From BRHc4a sp049323755 (GTDB lineage: Bacteria; Bacillota; Desulfotomaculia; Desulfotomaculales; Desulfocucumaceae), in contig JBMOPE010000016.1 in NCBI GenBank assembly GCA_049323755.1, forward strand, positions 1 through 64,000: a stretch of DNA of 64,000 nucleotides, in the 5' to 3' direction. Of the stretch, positions 40,084 through 49,058 are shown piece after piece. The notes below the pieces were generated by a model, which was not told where the DNA came from, searched no databases, and saw only the letters and a program-made list of their open reading frames with translations. The translations under genes and the position numbers were made by a program. Positions within the stretch are counted from its first letter, which is position 1. The number at the start of each line of letters is the position of its first letter.

Positions 40084-41742
40084 GTGAAAGTAGATGTTTT
40101 TCCTCCGGATCCAACACAAAAAAATGGTTTTTCGACGGGACATTTTTATGAGGAGATCTTAATCAGATACCCAACTGTGGCGGAGTTGGTCAGCAGTAAG
40201 GCCGTGGAAAACGGAGACAAAACCTGGCTGGTGTTCGAAGACGGCAGGAACTTCAGCTACAGTGAAGTGGATGCATTGAGTGACTCTATGGCTGCGGGGC
40301 TCTATGGTTTGGGAGTGAGAAATGACGATAAGGTGGCTATTTTCGCCTATAATTCCCCCGAATGGATTTTATCTTTCTTCGCCATTTTAAAAATGGGGGC
40401 GGTGCCCGTTACCGTCAATACCGGTTTTATAAAAGACCCGCTTATATATAACCTGAAGGCCTCGCACTCACAATACCTGGTGGTGGACTGCAGGCTCCTG
40501 GAGACGTACAAAAACGTTGAGGAGAGTCTGGATAACATAAAGTGTGTAGTCATTATCGGCAAGCAAAATTTTGACAGACGGTTCCAACCCGTAAAGCCGT
40601 ATGTTTTTGCCGAGGACCTGGCAACTATTAAGCCAAACCCGGAGATAAAGGTAAAAAAATACGGAAAAGACCCCTGCGCAATGATATTAACCTCCGGCAC
40701 AACCGGGCCGTCAAAGGTGGTGGCTGATTCAAACGCTCAGTTTATATGCACAGCCCTTTTCATGATTGAAGCCGGGGGAATTACCGAAAACAGCGTGGTG
40801 TATGTGTACCTGCCCCTGTTTCATATTATGGCGCTGGACCTGGCCACAATAGCCTCAATGCTTGCCAATGCGAAAATGGTCCTGGCTGAAAGATTTAATC
40901 CTGCGGTATTCTGGGAAGACATTTACAATTACGGGGTAAGCCATTTTCATGCCGTAGGCCCTATACTCGAAATTCTGTTGAAAAATCCACCCTCACCGCT
41001 GGAACAGGAACACGATCCTATTGTAGCACTGGCCTATTCGTCAAAAGATGTGTGGAACAGGGCCAGGGAAAGGTTTAAAATCTTTTTATCCGGAGGCTAT
41101 GGCAGCACTGAAGTGGGAATTCCTGTTTCGGCGCCCTATGACATAGTTATCAGCGGTAAAAATCCCCCGGGCAGTTGTGGAATTGTGGGACCCCATATTG
41201 ATGTGAAGATCATGGACGAATACGGTAAGTTTTTGCCGGTTGGGAAGGTTGGTGAGATAGTAATCAGGCCCAGGATACCCTGGACCATGTTCCTGGAGTA
41301 TTACGGGATGCCGGACCAGACAGTGAACGCCTTTAGGGGTTTGTGGTTTCACACCGGGGATGCCGGTTACTTTGACGAAAATGGATATCTATACTTCGTT
41401 GACAGGCTAAAAGATGCTATTCGCAGAAAAGGAGAAAATATATCCTCCTATGAAGTGGAGCAGATATTGCAAAAACATTACCAGATACTGGAGGCGGCTG
41501 TAATACCGGCCCCTTTAGAGGTGGGTGAGGACGAAGTTATGGCGGTTGTCGTTCCAAAGCCCGGAGAAAGTATCGACTTAAAAGAACTAATGTTATTCTG
41601 CGAAGAAAACATGCCTCGTTTCTGGATCCCCAGATTTATCAGAATAGCCGGCGGACTGCCCAGAACTCCCACCGGCAGAATTGAGAAATTTAAACTTAAA
41701 GAAGAAGGATTTACAAAGGATACCTTTGATATGAAGGCATGA
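40084..41742 (+). CDS. Acyl-CoA ligase (AMP-forming) 2, CaiC-like
   Basis: GTG 40084 follows AAAGGTGGTG by 7 bases; an upstream GTG at 40045 has no site. The 552-residue protein has MILTSGTTGPSKVVADSN (the usual P-K-G is P-S-K), SGGYGSTEVG, FHTGDAGYFDENGYLYFVDR, RRKGENISSYEVE and PRTPTGRIEKFKL. The RKGENIS form at the hinge is typical of crotonobetaine/carnitine-CoA ligase-like enzymes. It lies 114 bp after ligase 1. Confidence 0.87.
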   Translation: MKVDVFPPDPTQKNGFSTGHFYEEILIRYPTVAELVSSKAVENGDKTWLVFEDGRNFSYSEVDALSDSMAAGLYGLGVRNDDKVAIFAYNSPEWILSFFAILKMGAVPVTVNTGFIKDPLIYNLKASHSQYLVVDCRLLETYKNVEESLDNIKCVVIIGKQNFDRRFQPVKPYVFAEDLATIKPNPEIKVKKYGKDPCAMILTSGTTGPSKVVADSNAQFICTALFMIEAGGITENSVVYVYLPLFHIMALDLATIASMLANAKMVLAERFNPAVFWEDIYNYGVSHFHAVGPILEILLKNPPSPLEQEHDPIVALAYSSKDVWNRARERFKIFLSGGYGSTEVGIPVSAPYDIVISGKNPPGSCGIVGPHIDVKIMDEYGKFLPVGKVGEIVIRPRIPWTMFLEYYGMPDQTVNAFRGLWFHTGDAGYFDENGYLYFVDRLKDAIRRKGENISSYEVEQILQKHYQILEAAVIPAPLEVGEDEVMAVVVPKPGESIDLKELMLFCEENMPRFWIPRFIRIAGGLPRTPTGRIEKFKLKEEGFTKDTFDMKA

Positions 41743-41890
41743 TTACATGCTTTACATGGGCATGGGGATTCATTTCGGCCCGTCATCTCTATGCCTGCTG
41801 CCATTTATAGTTAACGCACATCATTGCCTTTAGAAATTGAGGGACGGTTTTTGACCAATTCAAGAACCTTCCCCATTTTTCCAAGAGAAG

Positions 41891-42484
41891 CTATATATTT
41901 AACATTTTAAAGAGATTTGCTTTATTTTTTTCTAAAGCTTCTTCCAGATTTATTGCATCAGGGTCTACAATATATTGGAACACAAGGCCCATATATGTTG
42001 CTACAATTAGTTCAGCTATACTTTCAACATCATCCTGGTGAATGTACTGGCCATCAACGCCTAATCTCAATATTTGTTCAACGAATTGCCTGTTATTTTT
42101 TAGAAATTTAGCCACAATGTTCTTTATATCCGGAGAATAAGCGACTTGGCCGAAATAGTTCAATAGGAGAGAATAAAACTCAGTATCTTCAACGAGAGAT
42201 TTATTTATGCTGTTAATGTATGCCTGTATCCTATCCGGGTATTTTGTAAATTCACTATCTGCTTTTGTGACCTTCGTATAAATTGTATTAAACGAATATT
42301 TAAGTACCAGCACCATTAAATCTTCTTTATTATCAAAATAATGGTATATCATGCCAGTGCTCATTTCCAACTCTTCTGCTATATCCTTCATTGAAAAGTT
42401 ACTATATCCTCGCTGTATGATTAGCTTCTTAGTCGCAGTTAGTATCTGTTCTTTTCTTATGTCCTCTAATATGTTCTTCACCAT
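41891..42484 (-). CDS. TetR-family regulator of acyl-CoA module B
   Basis: The 197-residue protein has the helix-turn-helix FSMKDIAEELEMSTGMIYHY followed by FDNKEDLM. It is a clear paralogue of the regulator at 31325-31924. It is divergent from module B, with a 469-bp gap holding a promoter whose spacer contains TGAATGGTCA, close to the TGAATGTTCA core of the module A operators. It probably controls both itself and module B. Confidence 0.85.
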   Translation of the reverse strand: MVKNILEDIRKEQILTATKKLIIQRGYSNFSMKDIAEELEMSTGMIYHYFDNKEDLMVLVLKYSFNTIYTKVTKADSEFTKYPDRIQAYINSINKSLVEDTEFYSLLLNYFGQVAYSPDIKNIVAKFLKNNRQFVEQILRLGVDGQYIHQDDVESIAELIVATYMGLVFQYIVDPDAINLEEALEKNKANLFKMLNI

Positions 42485-42953
42485 TAATCCTACTCCTTAA
42501 TCTTATAATTATACTCAACGGAATAACCGTAACCGGCCAGTTCAGCCGGTCCTTTTTGTATATAGGTTCTTGTAGAACAGATTATTTAATCTTAATTTAA
42601 AAGTCAACCATTTTAAGGCCCATGCCATTGGGTGACAAAAACTGGTTGACATTATGAATGGTCATAATATAATTATAATAACCATTATAAAAATATAACA
42701 ACCATTATATTTTTATAGCGTCTGTTATGTCACAAAAGGACAGGTGAATTCCACGATAAGTCAATCATTATCCATTGGTGGAGCAAATAATGAACCAAGG
42801 GATATTTGGGGGCAATTGTTCGACACGGGTAAGGAGAGGAATCTATTGATTCAGAAAGGAGGGTAGGAAGGACAAGAGACTATAGAGCCAAAATCGTGAT
42901 TTACTGACTGGGTAAATTTGAATCTACTTAATTGTTAGATAGGGGGGTTTATT
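42485..42953. promoter_or_regulatory. Control region between the TetR gene and module B
   Basis: TTGACA (42646-42651) and TATAAT (42668-42673) are 16 bp apart on the plus strand, with the operator-like TGAATGGTCA in the spacer. Just downstream AACCATTATAAAAATATA and AACCATTATATTTTTATA repeat in tandem (about 42680-42718). About 230 nt of leader with no supported gene follow before the ligase start. GTTCT-TGT-AGAAC at about 42567 is another small palindrome. Confidence 0.5.
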
Positions 42954-44603
42954 TTGAATAAAAAAATATGGCACAATAGTTATCCTTCCTTTGTTCCTCC
43001 GGAGATCGAAATTGAAAAGATCTCTTTAGGTGAAATAATGCACCGTACCGCTGAACGATTTGCGAAAAAAACCGTCTTCATTTTTCTAGGATCTGATATG
43101 AGCTATCAAGAACTGGATCAGCATTCCAACCGGTTCGCCAATGTTCTTAGAAAACTCGGGATTGAGAAAGGTGACCGGGTTGCTACGCTCTTGCCGAACT
43201 GTCCTCAAATGATATTCGGCTACCATGGTATTTGGCGGACTGGAGCCGTGGTCGTGCCCTGTAATCCAACTTATACCGATTCAGAACTGGAATACCAGTT
43301 GAACAACTCCGGGGCAACGGTCTTACTTACCATTGATGCTTTATCACCAAGAATGCTCGCCCTGCGACCAAAAACCAAAGTTAAAACTATAATAACTACC
43401 CATCTGAACGATTATCTACCACCTTCCATTAAGGAGAAGGTCCCCTCAGTTCCGTTTCAACGGGATATTGATCATTACGAGCTGCTAAATCTAATGGGAT
43501 CTGAGCCATGCGAATATAATCCTACATACGCAGCCTGGGATGAAACATCGATGATCATTTATACTGGCGGCACAACCGGGCTTCCCAAGGGAGCCGTACT
43601 TACCGTAGGCAATAACTCTTCGGCAGCCCAGATTACCCGGGCCTGGTACGCTAACCTGGATGAGAACGAAGTCTCCCTGGGAGTGTTTCCATTTTTCCAT
43701 ATCGGCGGTTTCAATGGGGCGCTCAATTCCACCCTCAGTAAGGGTTGGACCATGGTTTTGATGCCGAAGCCCGACGTAAAAGAAATGTTTGAATTAATCA
43801 TGAAGTATAGAATATCCATGGTAGCCGCTGTTCCCACCCTGTTAATCCAAATGATCCAATTACCTGAATGGAAGACCGCAGATAAAACATTTATTAAGTA
43901 TTTTCTATCAGGCGCCGCACCGGTGCCTGCAGCGGTAATCGACAAGTTATCTAAAGATACCGGCTGTGGAATGGTCGAACAGGCGGGCATGACTGAAACC
44001 AGTGGGATAAATAATATTGTTCCCGTGACGGGCCCGTTCAAGCCTGGAAGTTGCGGTGTTCCACCATCAAATATGGAAACTAGGATTGTGGACATTGAAA
44101 CCGGCGAAAGAGAAATGCCTGTCGGGGAGGATGGCGAAATACTCCACCGCGGCCCGCATGTCATGAAAGAATATTACAATAAACCGGAAGAGACGGCGAC
44201 TGCATTGCGAAATGGATGGCTTTATACAGGAGATATAGGACATATGGATGAAGACGGATATCTATACATAGTTGATCGTAAGAAAGATATGATTTTATCA
44301 GGCGGCAACAATATTTATCCCCGCGACATTGATGAAGTTTTGCTGAAACATCCTAAAATCAGCCAGGTCTGCACGGTGGGTGTGCCCGATGAACAAATGG
44401 GCGAGAAGGTTAAAGCCTTTGTAATTTTAAAACCAGGCGAAACAGCAACTTTTGAAGAATTAACCGCCTACTGCAAAACGCATCTCGCACGCTATAAAAT
44501 ACCCAAAGCTTATGAGTTTGTAGATAACCTTCCTATGAATGCAGCTGGTAAAACCCTTAGATATATTCTGAGGCAACAGGAAATGGAGAAAGCTTCGAAG
44601 TAA
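42954..44603 (+). CDS. Acyl-CoA ligase (AMP-forming) 3, module B
   Basis: TTG 42954 follows AGGGGGG by 7 bases. The 549-residue ligase has MIIYTGGTTGLPKGAV (a Gly where most have Ser), QAGMTETSG, YTGDIGHMDEDGYLYIVDRK, KDMILSGGNNIYPRDIDEVL and the Lys of NAAGKTLRYILR. It is of the long-chain fatty-acid-CoA-ligase type. First gene of a five-gene run (ligase, dehydrogenase, HMGS-like fusion, thiolase, hydratase). Confidence 0.9.
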   Translation: MNKKIWHNSYPSFVPPEIEIEKISLGEIMHRTAERFAKKTVFIFLGSDMSYQELDQHSNRFANVLRKLGIEKGDRVATLLPNCPQMIFGYHGIWRTGAVVVPCNPTYTDSELEYQLNNSGATVLLTIDALSPRMLALRPKTKVKTIITTHLNDYLPPSIKEKVPSVPFQRDIDHYELLNLMGSEPCEYNPTYAAWDETSMIIYTGGTTGLPKGAVLTVGNNSSAAQITRAWYANLDENEVSLGVFPFFHIGGFNGALNSTLSKGWTMVLMPKPDVKEMFELIMKYRISMVAAVPTLLIQMIQLPEWKTADKTFIKYFLSGAAPVPAAVIDKLSKDTGCGMVEQAGMTETSGINNIVPVTGPFKPGSCGVPPSNMETRIVDIETGEREMPVGEDGEILHRGPHVMKEYYNKPEETATALRNGWLYTGDIGHMDEDGYLYIVDRKKDMILSGGNNIYPRDIDEVLLKHPKISQVCTVGVPDEQMGEKVKAFVILKPGETATFEELTAYCKTHLARYKIPKAYEFVDNLPMNAAGKTLRYILRQQEMEKASK

Positions 44604-44626
44604 TCAGCGCAAGGGGGCACTAATAA

Positions 44627-45481
44627 ATGAATATTCAAACAGTCGGAGTAGTAGGAGCGGGCTTGATGGGTCACGGTATAGCCCAGATGGCGGCTAAGGG
44701 AGGCTACCAGGTAATATTGGCAGACATCAGTGAGAATGAACTCCAAAAAGGTTACAAACAAATAGAGAATAATTTAAATAAGGATGTGCAAAAAGGTAAA
44801 GTTACCGAACAACAGGCTCAGGAGCTTTTAAACAGGATCAGTATTACACTGGATTTGACCGACCTGAAAAACTGTGACGCGATTATTGAATCAATTCCAG
44901 AAATAATGGAACTGAAAAAACATCTATTCACAACCTTGGACGCAATCGTTAAGAATGATGCCATACTTATCACCAATACTTCTCAATTAAGCATTACAGA
45001 AATGGCTTCGGTTACAAGCCGCCCGCAAAATTTTGTCGGTATGCATTTCTTTTATCCTGCCTCAATAATGAAGCTTGTCGAAATTCCAGTTGGTGAACAT
45101 ACCTGCGAAGCATGTATTCAAGCTGTTGTTGAATTAGGACGTCACATGGGCAAAGAAACCTGCGTGTGTAAAGATACACCAGGTTTTATTGTTAACAGAA
45201 TACTTGCGGGTTTGCTGGTTGAAGCCAGCCGTGTATATGATGAAAACTTGGCAAGCGTTGAAGAAATAGATAAAGCTATTCGCTTCGGTCTTGGCCATCC
45301 TATGGGACCGTTCCAGCTGTTTGATATGAGTGGAATTGATACGATATTGAAGGCTGCTGACGGGCTTAGAGCAACTTTAGGCGACAGGTTCCTTATGGGA
45401 GTTGGCGTAAGAAACAAAGTTAGAGCAGGTGACTTTGGACAAAAAACCGGCAGGGGATTTTACAATTATAAAGCTGATTAA
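44627..45481 (+). CDS. 3-hydroxyacyl-CoA dehydrogenase, module B
   Basis: ATG 44627 follows AAGGGGG. The 284-residue enzyme is a close paralogue of 33997-34854: GVVGAGLMGHGIAQMAAKGG, NTSQLSITEMASVTS, MHFFYPASIMKLVEIPVGEH, GHPMGPFQLFDMSGIDT. All catalytic elements are present. Codon use is more AT-rich than in the module A copy, so the modules are not a recent tandem duplication. Confidence 0.92.
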   Translation: MNIQTVGVVGAGLMGHGIAQMAAKGGYQVILADISENELQKGYKQIENNLNKDVQKGKVTEQQAQELLNRISITLDLTDLKNCDAIIESIPEIMELKKHLFTTLDAIVKNDAILITNTSQLSITEMASVTSRPQNFVGMHFFYPASIMKLVEIPVGEHTCEACIQAVVELGRHMGKETCVCKDTPGFIVNRILAGLLVEASRVYDENLASVEEIDKAIRFGLGHPMGPFQLFDMSGIDTILKAADGLRATLGDRFLMGVGVRNKVRAGDFGQKTGRGFYNYKAD

Positions 45482-45496
45482 GGGGTTGAACAGCTA

Positions 45497-46906
45497 ATGG
45501 CAGGGATTGTAGCGTACGGAGCTTATATTCCTTTTAATAGAATGAATCGGAAGCTATTAAGAGACATGTATGGTGGAGGGGTTCCCTCAGGTAAGAAAGC
45601 GGTGGCTAATTATGATGAGGACAGTCTTACAATGGCTGTAGCAGCTTCTTTGGATTGTGTAGCCGGGCTTGATACAAAAAAAATTGATAGGCTATATTTT
45701 GCCAGTACTACACCTCCGTACAAAGAAAAGCAAAGTGCCATAACAATAGCGGGAACCCTGGATATGAGGAAAGATATAAAAACCATGGATATTGCCAATT
45801 CTCTTCGTTCGGGCTCCACAGCCATGATCGCTGCTCTGGATGCTGCCAAGCAAGGCGAAGATGTTTTGGTGGCAATAAGTGATTCTCGTCTTGGGGCCGC
45901 TAATGGGCAATATGAAGCACTTTTGGGCGATGGTGCGGCAGCTTTCCTAATGGGAAAAGAAAACGTAATAGCTGAGGTATTAGGTACATATAGCATATCG
46001 GTAGACTTTATTGATTTATGGCGTTCAATGGAAGACCGGTTTGTGCGAAGCTGGGAGGATAGATTCTGCCAGGATCAGGGATATAATCGCTTTACTGTGG
46101 AAGCCGGCAAAGGACTAATGGAAAAATTGGGACTTGTTCCTGATGATTTTGCAAAGCTAGTGGTATATGGACTGAAAAGCAAAGATTCTGCATTGATCGC
46201 CAAGCGGCTGGGTTTTGGTGCTGAAAAGGTCCAGGACAATATGATTGATGTTATCGGAAATACTGGCGTCGCATGTGCACCCATGGCCCTGGTGGCTGCA
46301 TTAGAAGAAGCAAATCCAGGCGAAAAGATTCTGTTTATCACTTACGGGGAGGGTAGTGATGCCATAGCTTTTCAAGTAAGTGACAAAATAAAGGACCTCC
46401 CTCCCAGGCGTGCAATAAGCGGTTATATCAATAGCCTCAAGGATGATATGAATTACGGCACATATTTAAAATGGCGGGAACTGATAGCTGTGGAACCACA
46501 AAAAAGACCACCTTTAGTCAGACCCTCACTACCGGACCGTTATCGTAATTTGGATAAAATATTAGGTTTCTATGGCAGCAAATGTACTGTTTGCCAAACT
46601 CCACAATTCCCGCCGCAGAGGGTTTGTGTTAACTGCCAGTCCATCGACAAAATGGAAGAGTATCGTTTTTTGGGAAGAAAAGCAATATTGACCTCATATA
46701 CTGTGGATTACCTGGCACCCTCCCTGGATCCACCGACTGTTATGGCAGTTGTAGACTATGAGGGCGGTGGCCGGTTTGTCTGCTTAATGACTGATTGTGT
46801 AGCTGAAAAAGTACATGTCGGCATGGAATTGGAAATGTCTTTTAGAAAGCTGTTTCAAGTTGAAGGTCTAACGTCCTACTACTGGAAAGCGACTCCGGTT
46901 AGATAG
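45497..46906 (+). CDS. HMG-CoA-synthase-like/DUF35 fusion protein, module B
   Basis: The 469-residue paralogue of 35294-36712 is similar throughout (MAGIVAYGAYIPFNRMNRKL, EDSLTMAVAASLDC, VRSWEDRFCQDQGYNRFTVE, then KCTVCQTPQFPPQRVCVNCQ in the zinc ribbon). The same three substitutions occur: Leu103 for the nucleophilic Cys (IANSLRSGSTAM), Thr for the Glu (ASTTPP) and Gly for the His (VVYGLKSKD). Conservation of the change in both copies argues for a selected non-condensing role. It lies 15 bp after the dehydrogenase and 58 bp before the thiolase. Confidence 0.85.
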   Translation: MAGIVAYGAYIPFNRMNRKLLRDMYGGGVPSGKKAVANYDEDSLTMAVAASLDCVAGLDTKKIDRLYFASTTPPYKEKQSAITIAGTLDMRKDIKTMDIANSLRSGSTAMIAALDAAKQGEDVLVAISDSRLGAANGQYEALLGDGAAAFLMGKENVIAEVLGTYSISVDFIDLWRSMEDRFVRSWEDRFCQDQGYNRFTVEAGKGLMEKLGLVPDDFAKLVVYGLKSKDSALIAKRLGFGAEKVQDNMIDVIGNTGVACAPMALVAALEEANPGEKILFITYGEGSDAIAFQVSDKIKDLPPRRAISGYINSLKDDMNYGTYLKWRELIAVEPQKRPPLVRPSLPDRYRNLDKILGFYGSKCTVCQTPQFPPQRVCVNCQSIDKMEEYRFLGRKAILTSYTVDYLAPSLDPPTVMAVVDYEGGGRFVCLMTDCVAEKVHVGMELEMSFRKLFQVEGLTSYYWKATPVR

Positions 46907-46964
46907 GACATGCATTTGCACTAAATACGACCCAAAGACATGTAGTATAACTGGAGGGATAATT

Positions 46965-48149
46965 ATGGCCGCTGGAATTAAGGACAAAGTAGCAGTTATT
47001 GGCATGGGATGTACTAAGTTTGGCGAAAGATGGGATTGCAGCATTGATGATCTGATGATAGAAGCAATTGATGAATGCTGTAAAGATTCCGGGGTTGATA
47101 TAAAAGACATTGATGCTTTTTGGTTTGGAACGTTTACTTCGGGAACGCTGGGCGGGCTGCCGTTTTCCCTGGCCATGAAGACTCAATATAAACCAGTCAC
47201 GCGCATAGAAAACCTGTGCGCCACCGGAAGTGATACCTTCAGAAATGCATGTTATGCAGTTGCCAGTGGAGCCTATGACCTGGTTATGGCAATAGGAGTC
47301 GAGAAGCTCAAGGATTGTGGTTATAGTGGCCTGGAGATACCAATGCCTCATAGTGACAGAACCACCCCTGAACCAACAGCCCCGGCTCGCTTTGCCTTGT
47401 TAGCCCCGGCATATGCTGAAAAGTACAATATCGATATGTCGGATCTTAAAAAAGTGATGGCCAGGATTGCCTGGAAAAATTATAAAAATGGGGTGCTAAA
47501 TCCCAAGGCTCAATACAGAATGGAAGTTTCCACTGAAAACATAATTAATTCTCCTATGGTGGCATATCCCCTGGGGATTAATGATTGCTCCGGTGTTTCC
47601 GATGGAGCGGCCTGCGCTGTCATTTGCCGCGCCGAAGACGCCCATAAATACACTAAACATCCTATGTATGTTAAGGGTATGGCAATTGCCGCCGGTCCAG
47701 GATATGGCGAAAGACATCAAGGTTACGATTATACGACAGCCCGGGAAACATATTATGCTGCTCAAGCAGCATACAAAGAAGCCGGAATCAGGGATCCGAG
47801 AAAGGAAATAAGCCTTGCCGAAGTTCATGACTGCTTTACTATAACCGAACTGGTTATTTATGAAGATCTCCTCTTTAGCCCAAGGGGTGAAGGCTGGAAA
47901 GATGTTGAGAGCGGTTTTTTTGAATTACAGGGAGGGCTTCCGGTAAACCCAAGTGGCGGTCTAAAGTCGTTTGGACATCCGATTGGAGCAACAGGTTTAC
48001 GAATGCTATATGAATGTTATACCCAGTTAAACGGCAACGCAGGCGCACGCCAGGTAAATAGTCCAAAACTGGCTCTTACCCATAATCTTGGCGGGCAGCC
48101 GGCTTATTGTGTTGTATCGGTTTGCATTGTAGGAAATGAATTAGGCTAA
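46965..48149 (+). CDS. SCP2-type thiolase, module B
   Basis: ATG 46965 follows TGGAGGGA by 7 bases. The 394-residue protein is a close paralogue of 36715-37899, with the same nucleophile C85 (IENLCATGSDTFRNA), EVHDCFTITELVIYED and FGHPIGATGLRML, and the C-terminal LGGQPAYCVVS. It probably forms a complex with the preceding fusion protein and cleaves the 3-oxoacyl-CoA made by the upstream dehydrogenase. Confidence 0.9.
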   Translation: MAAGIKDKVAVIGMGCTKFGERWDCSIDDLMIEAIDECCKDSGVDIKDIDAFWFGTFTSGTLGGLPFSLAMKTQYKPVTRIENLCATGSDTFRNACYAVASGAYDLVMAIGVEKLKDCGYSGLEIPMPHSDRTTPEPTAPARFALLAPAYAEKYNIDMSDLKKVMARIAWKNYKNGVLNPKAQYRMEVSTENIINSPMVAYPLGINDCSGVSDGAACAVICRAEDAHKYTKHPMYVKGMAIAAGPGYGERHQGYDYTTARETYYAAQAAYKEAGIRDPRKEISLAEVHDCFTITELVIYEDLLFSPRGEGWKDVESGFFELQGGLPVNPSGGLKSFGHPIGATGLRMLYECYTQLNGNAGARQVNSPKLALTHNLGGQPAYCVVSVCIVGNELG

Positions 48150-48172
48150 AACATAAAACCTGGAGGAACAAG

Positions 48173-48949
48173 ATGGAAGAATATATATTACTGTCTCTAA
48201 ATAATAAAGTATCCACTATCACATTAAACCGTCCCCAAGCTTTAAATGCAATAGATGCTACTTTGCTCAGGCAATTAAATGAAGCACTCGCTGTGGTTTC
48301 AAAGGATAATTCAAGCAATGCTTTGATAATCACCGGAGGTGATAGCGTTTTTGCTGCAGGGGCGGATTTAAAGGCATTCCAGAATTATTCAACACTTCAG
48401 GCACATGATTATATCGATATTGCCCGTGAATCCCTTGAAGCATTGTACAACTTTCCAAAACCAACCATAGCCGCTATCAATGGGTTAGCATTGGGCGGAG
48501 GCTGTGAAATAGCGATAGCCTGTGACTTTCGAATTGCTGCTTCTAATTCAAGGTTCGGACTGCCGGAAATTAATCTGGGTTTATTGCCGGCAGGCGGCGG
48601 TACTCAAAGGCTGCCGCAGCTTGTGGGAGTAAGCAAGGCTAAGGAAATGATCTATACAGGCAGTGTTATTGACAGCAAAACTGCACTGTCGATTGGGCTG
48701 GTTGACCGGGTCGTAGATCCCCATGAAGTATATAGTGAAGCTCAAAAAATGGCTGAAAGGCTGGCTGACAAGCCACGTATTGCACTAAAAATGATCAAGG
48801 AGGCTATTCAAACAGGACTCAAAGTTGACCTCAATATCAGTCTTCTGATTGAACAAGAGAAGTTTAGCCTTCTATTTGATACTGCTGACAGTAAAGAAGG
48901 AATTGCTGCTTTTCTTGAAAAGAGACAAGCAGTTTTTAATAGGGAATAA
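48173..48949 (+). CDS. Enoyl-CoA hydratase, module B
   Basis: ATG 48173 follows TGGAGG. The 258-residue crotonase has both catalytic glutamates, LGGGCEIAIACDFRI and FGLPEINLGLLPAGGGTQRL, unlike the module A homologue. It hydrates 2-enoyl-CoA to 3-hydroxyacyl-CoA. Last gene of module B, followed by a strong terminator. Confidence 0.92.
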   Translation: MEEYILLSLNNKVSTITLNRPQALNAIDATLLRQLNEALAVVSKDNSSNALIITGGDSVFAAGADLKAFQNYSTLQAHDYIDIARESLEALYNFPKPTIAAINGLALGGGCEIAIACDFRIAASNSRFGLPEINLGLLPAGGGTQRLPQLVGVSKAKEMIYTGSVIDSKTALSIGLVDRVVDPHEVYSEAQKMAERLADKPRIALKMIKEAIQTGLKVDLNISLLIEQEKFSLLFDTADSKEGIAAFLEKRQAVFNRE

Positions 48950-48976
48950 AGTGTAAAAGTGTAACTTTAAGGACCC

Positions 48977-49031
48977 AAAATAGATAAGGTCACGTATTCA
49001 AATTTTGGTAACGTGACCCTGTCTATTTTTC
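48977..49031 (+). terminator. Terminator of module B
   Basis: AATAGATAAGGTCACGT (48979-48995) pairs with ACGTGACCCTGTCTATT (49011-49027) around ATTCAAATTTTGGTA, followed by TTT. It also lies before the convergent dehydratase-like gene and may serve both strands. Confidence 0.75.
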
Positions 49032-49058
49032 CGGGATTAGCTTAGTTCATGACCTTAG

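Noticed and set aside
31325..41742. Anaerobic toluene (bbs) operon
   Set aside because: The thiolase and DUF35 part recall BbsB/BbsA, but no benzylsuccinate synthase, CoA-transferase pair or SDR-type dehydrogenases are present, and the dehydrogenase is of the 3-hydroxybutyryl-CoA type.
42680..42718. CRISPR-like or satellite array from the AACCATTATA repeats
   Set aside because: There are only two units of about 20 bp in AT-rich promoter DNA. They are better explained as regulatory repeats.
35294..46906. Mevalonate-pathway HMG-CoA synthases
   Set aside because: All three catalytic residues appear replaced in both copies, no HMG-CoA reductase or mevalonate kinase is present, and the genes sit in degradation modules.
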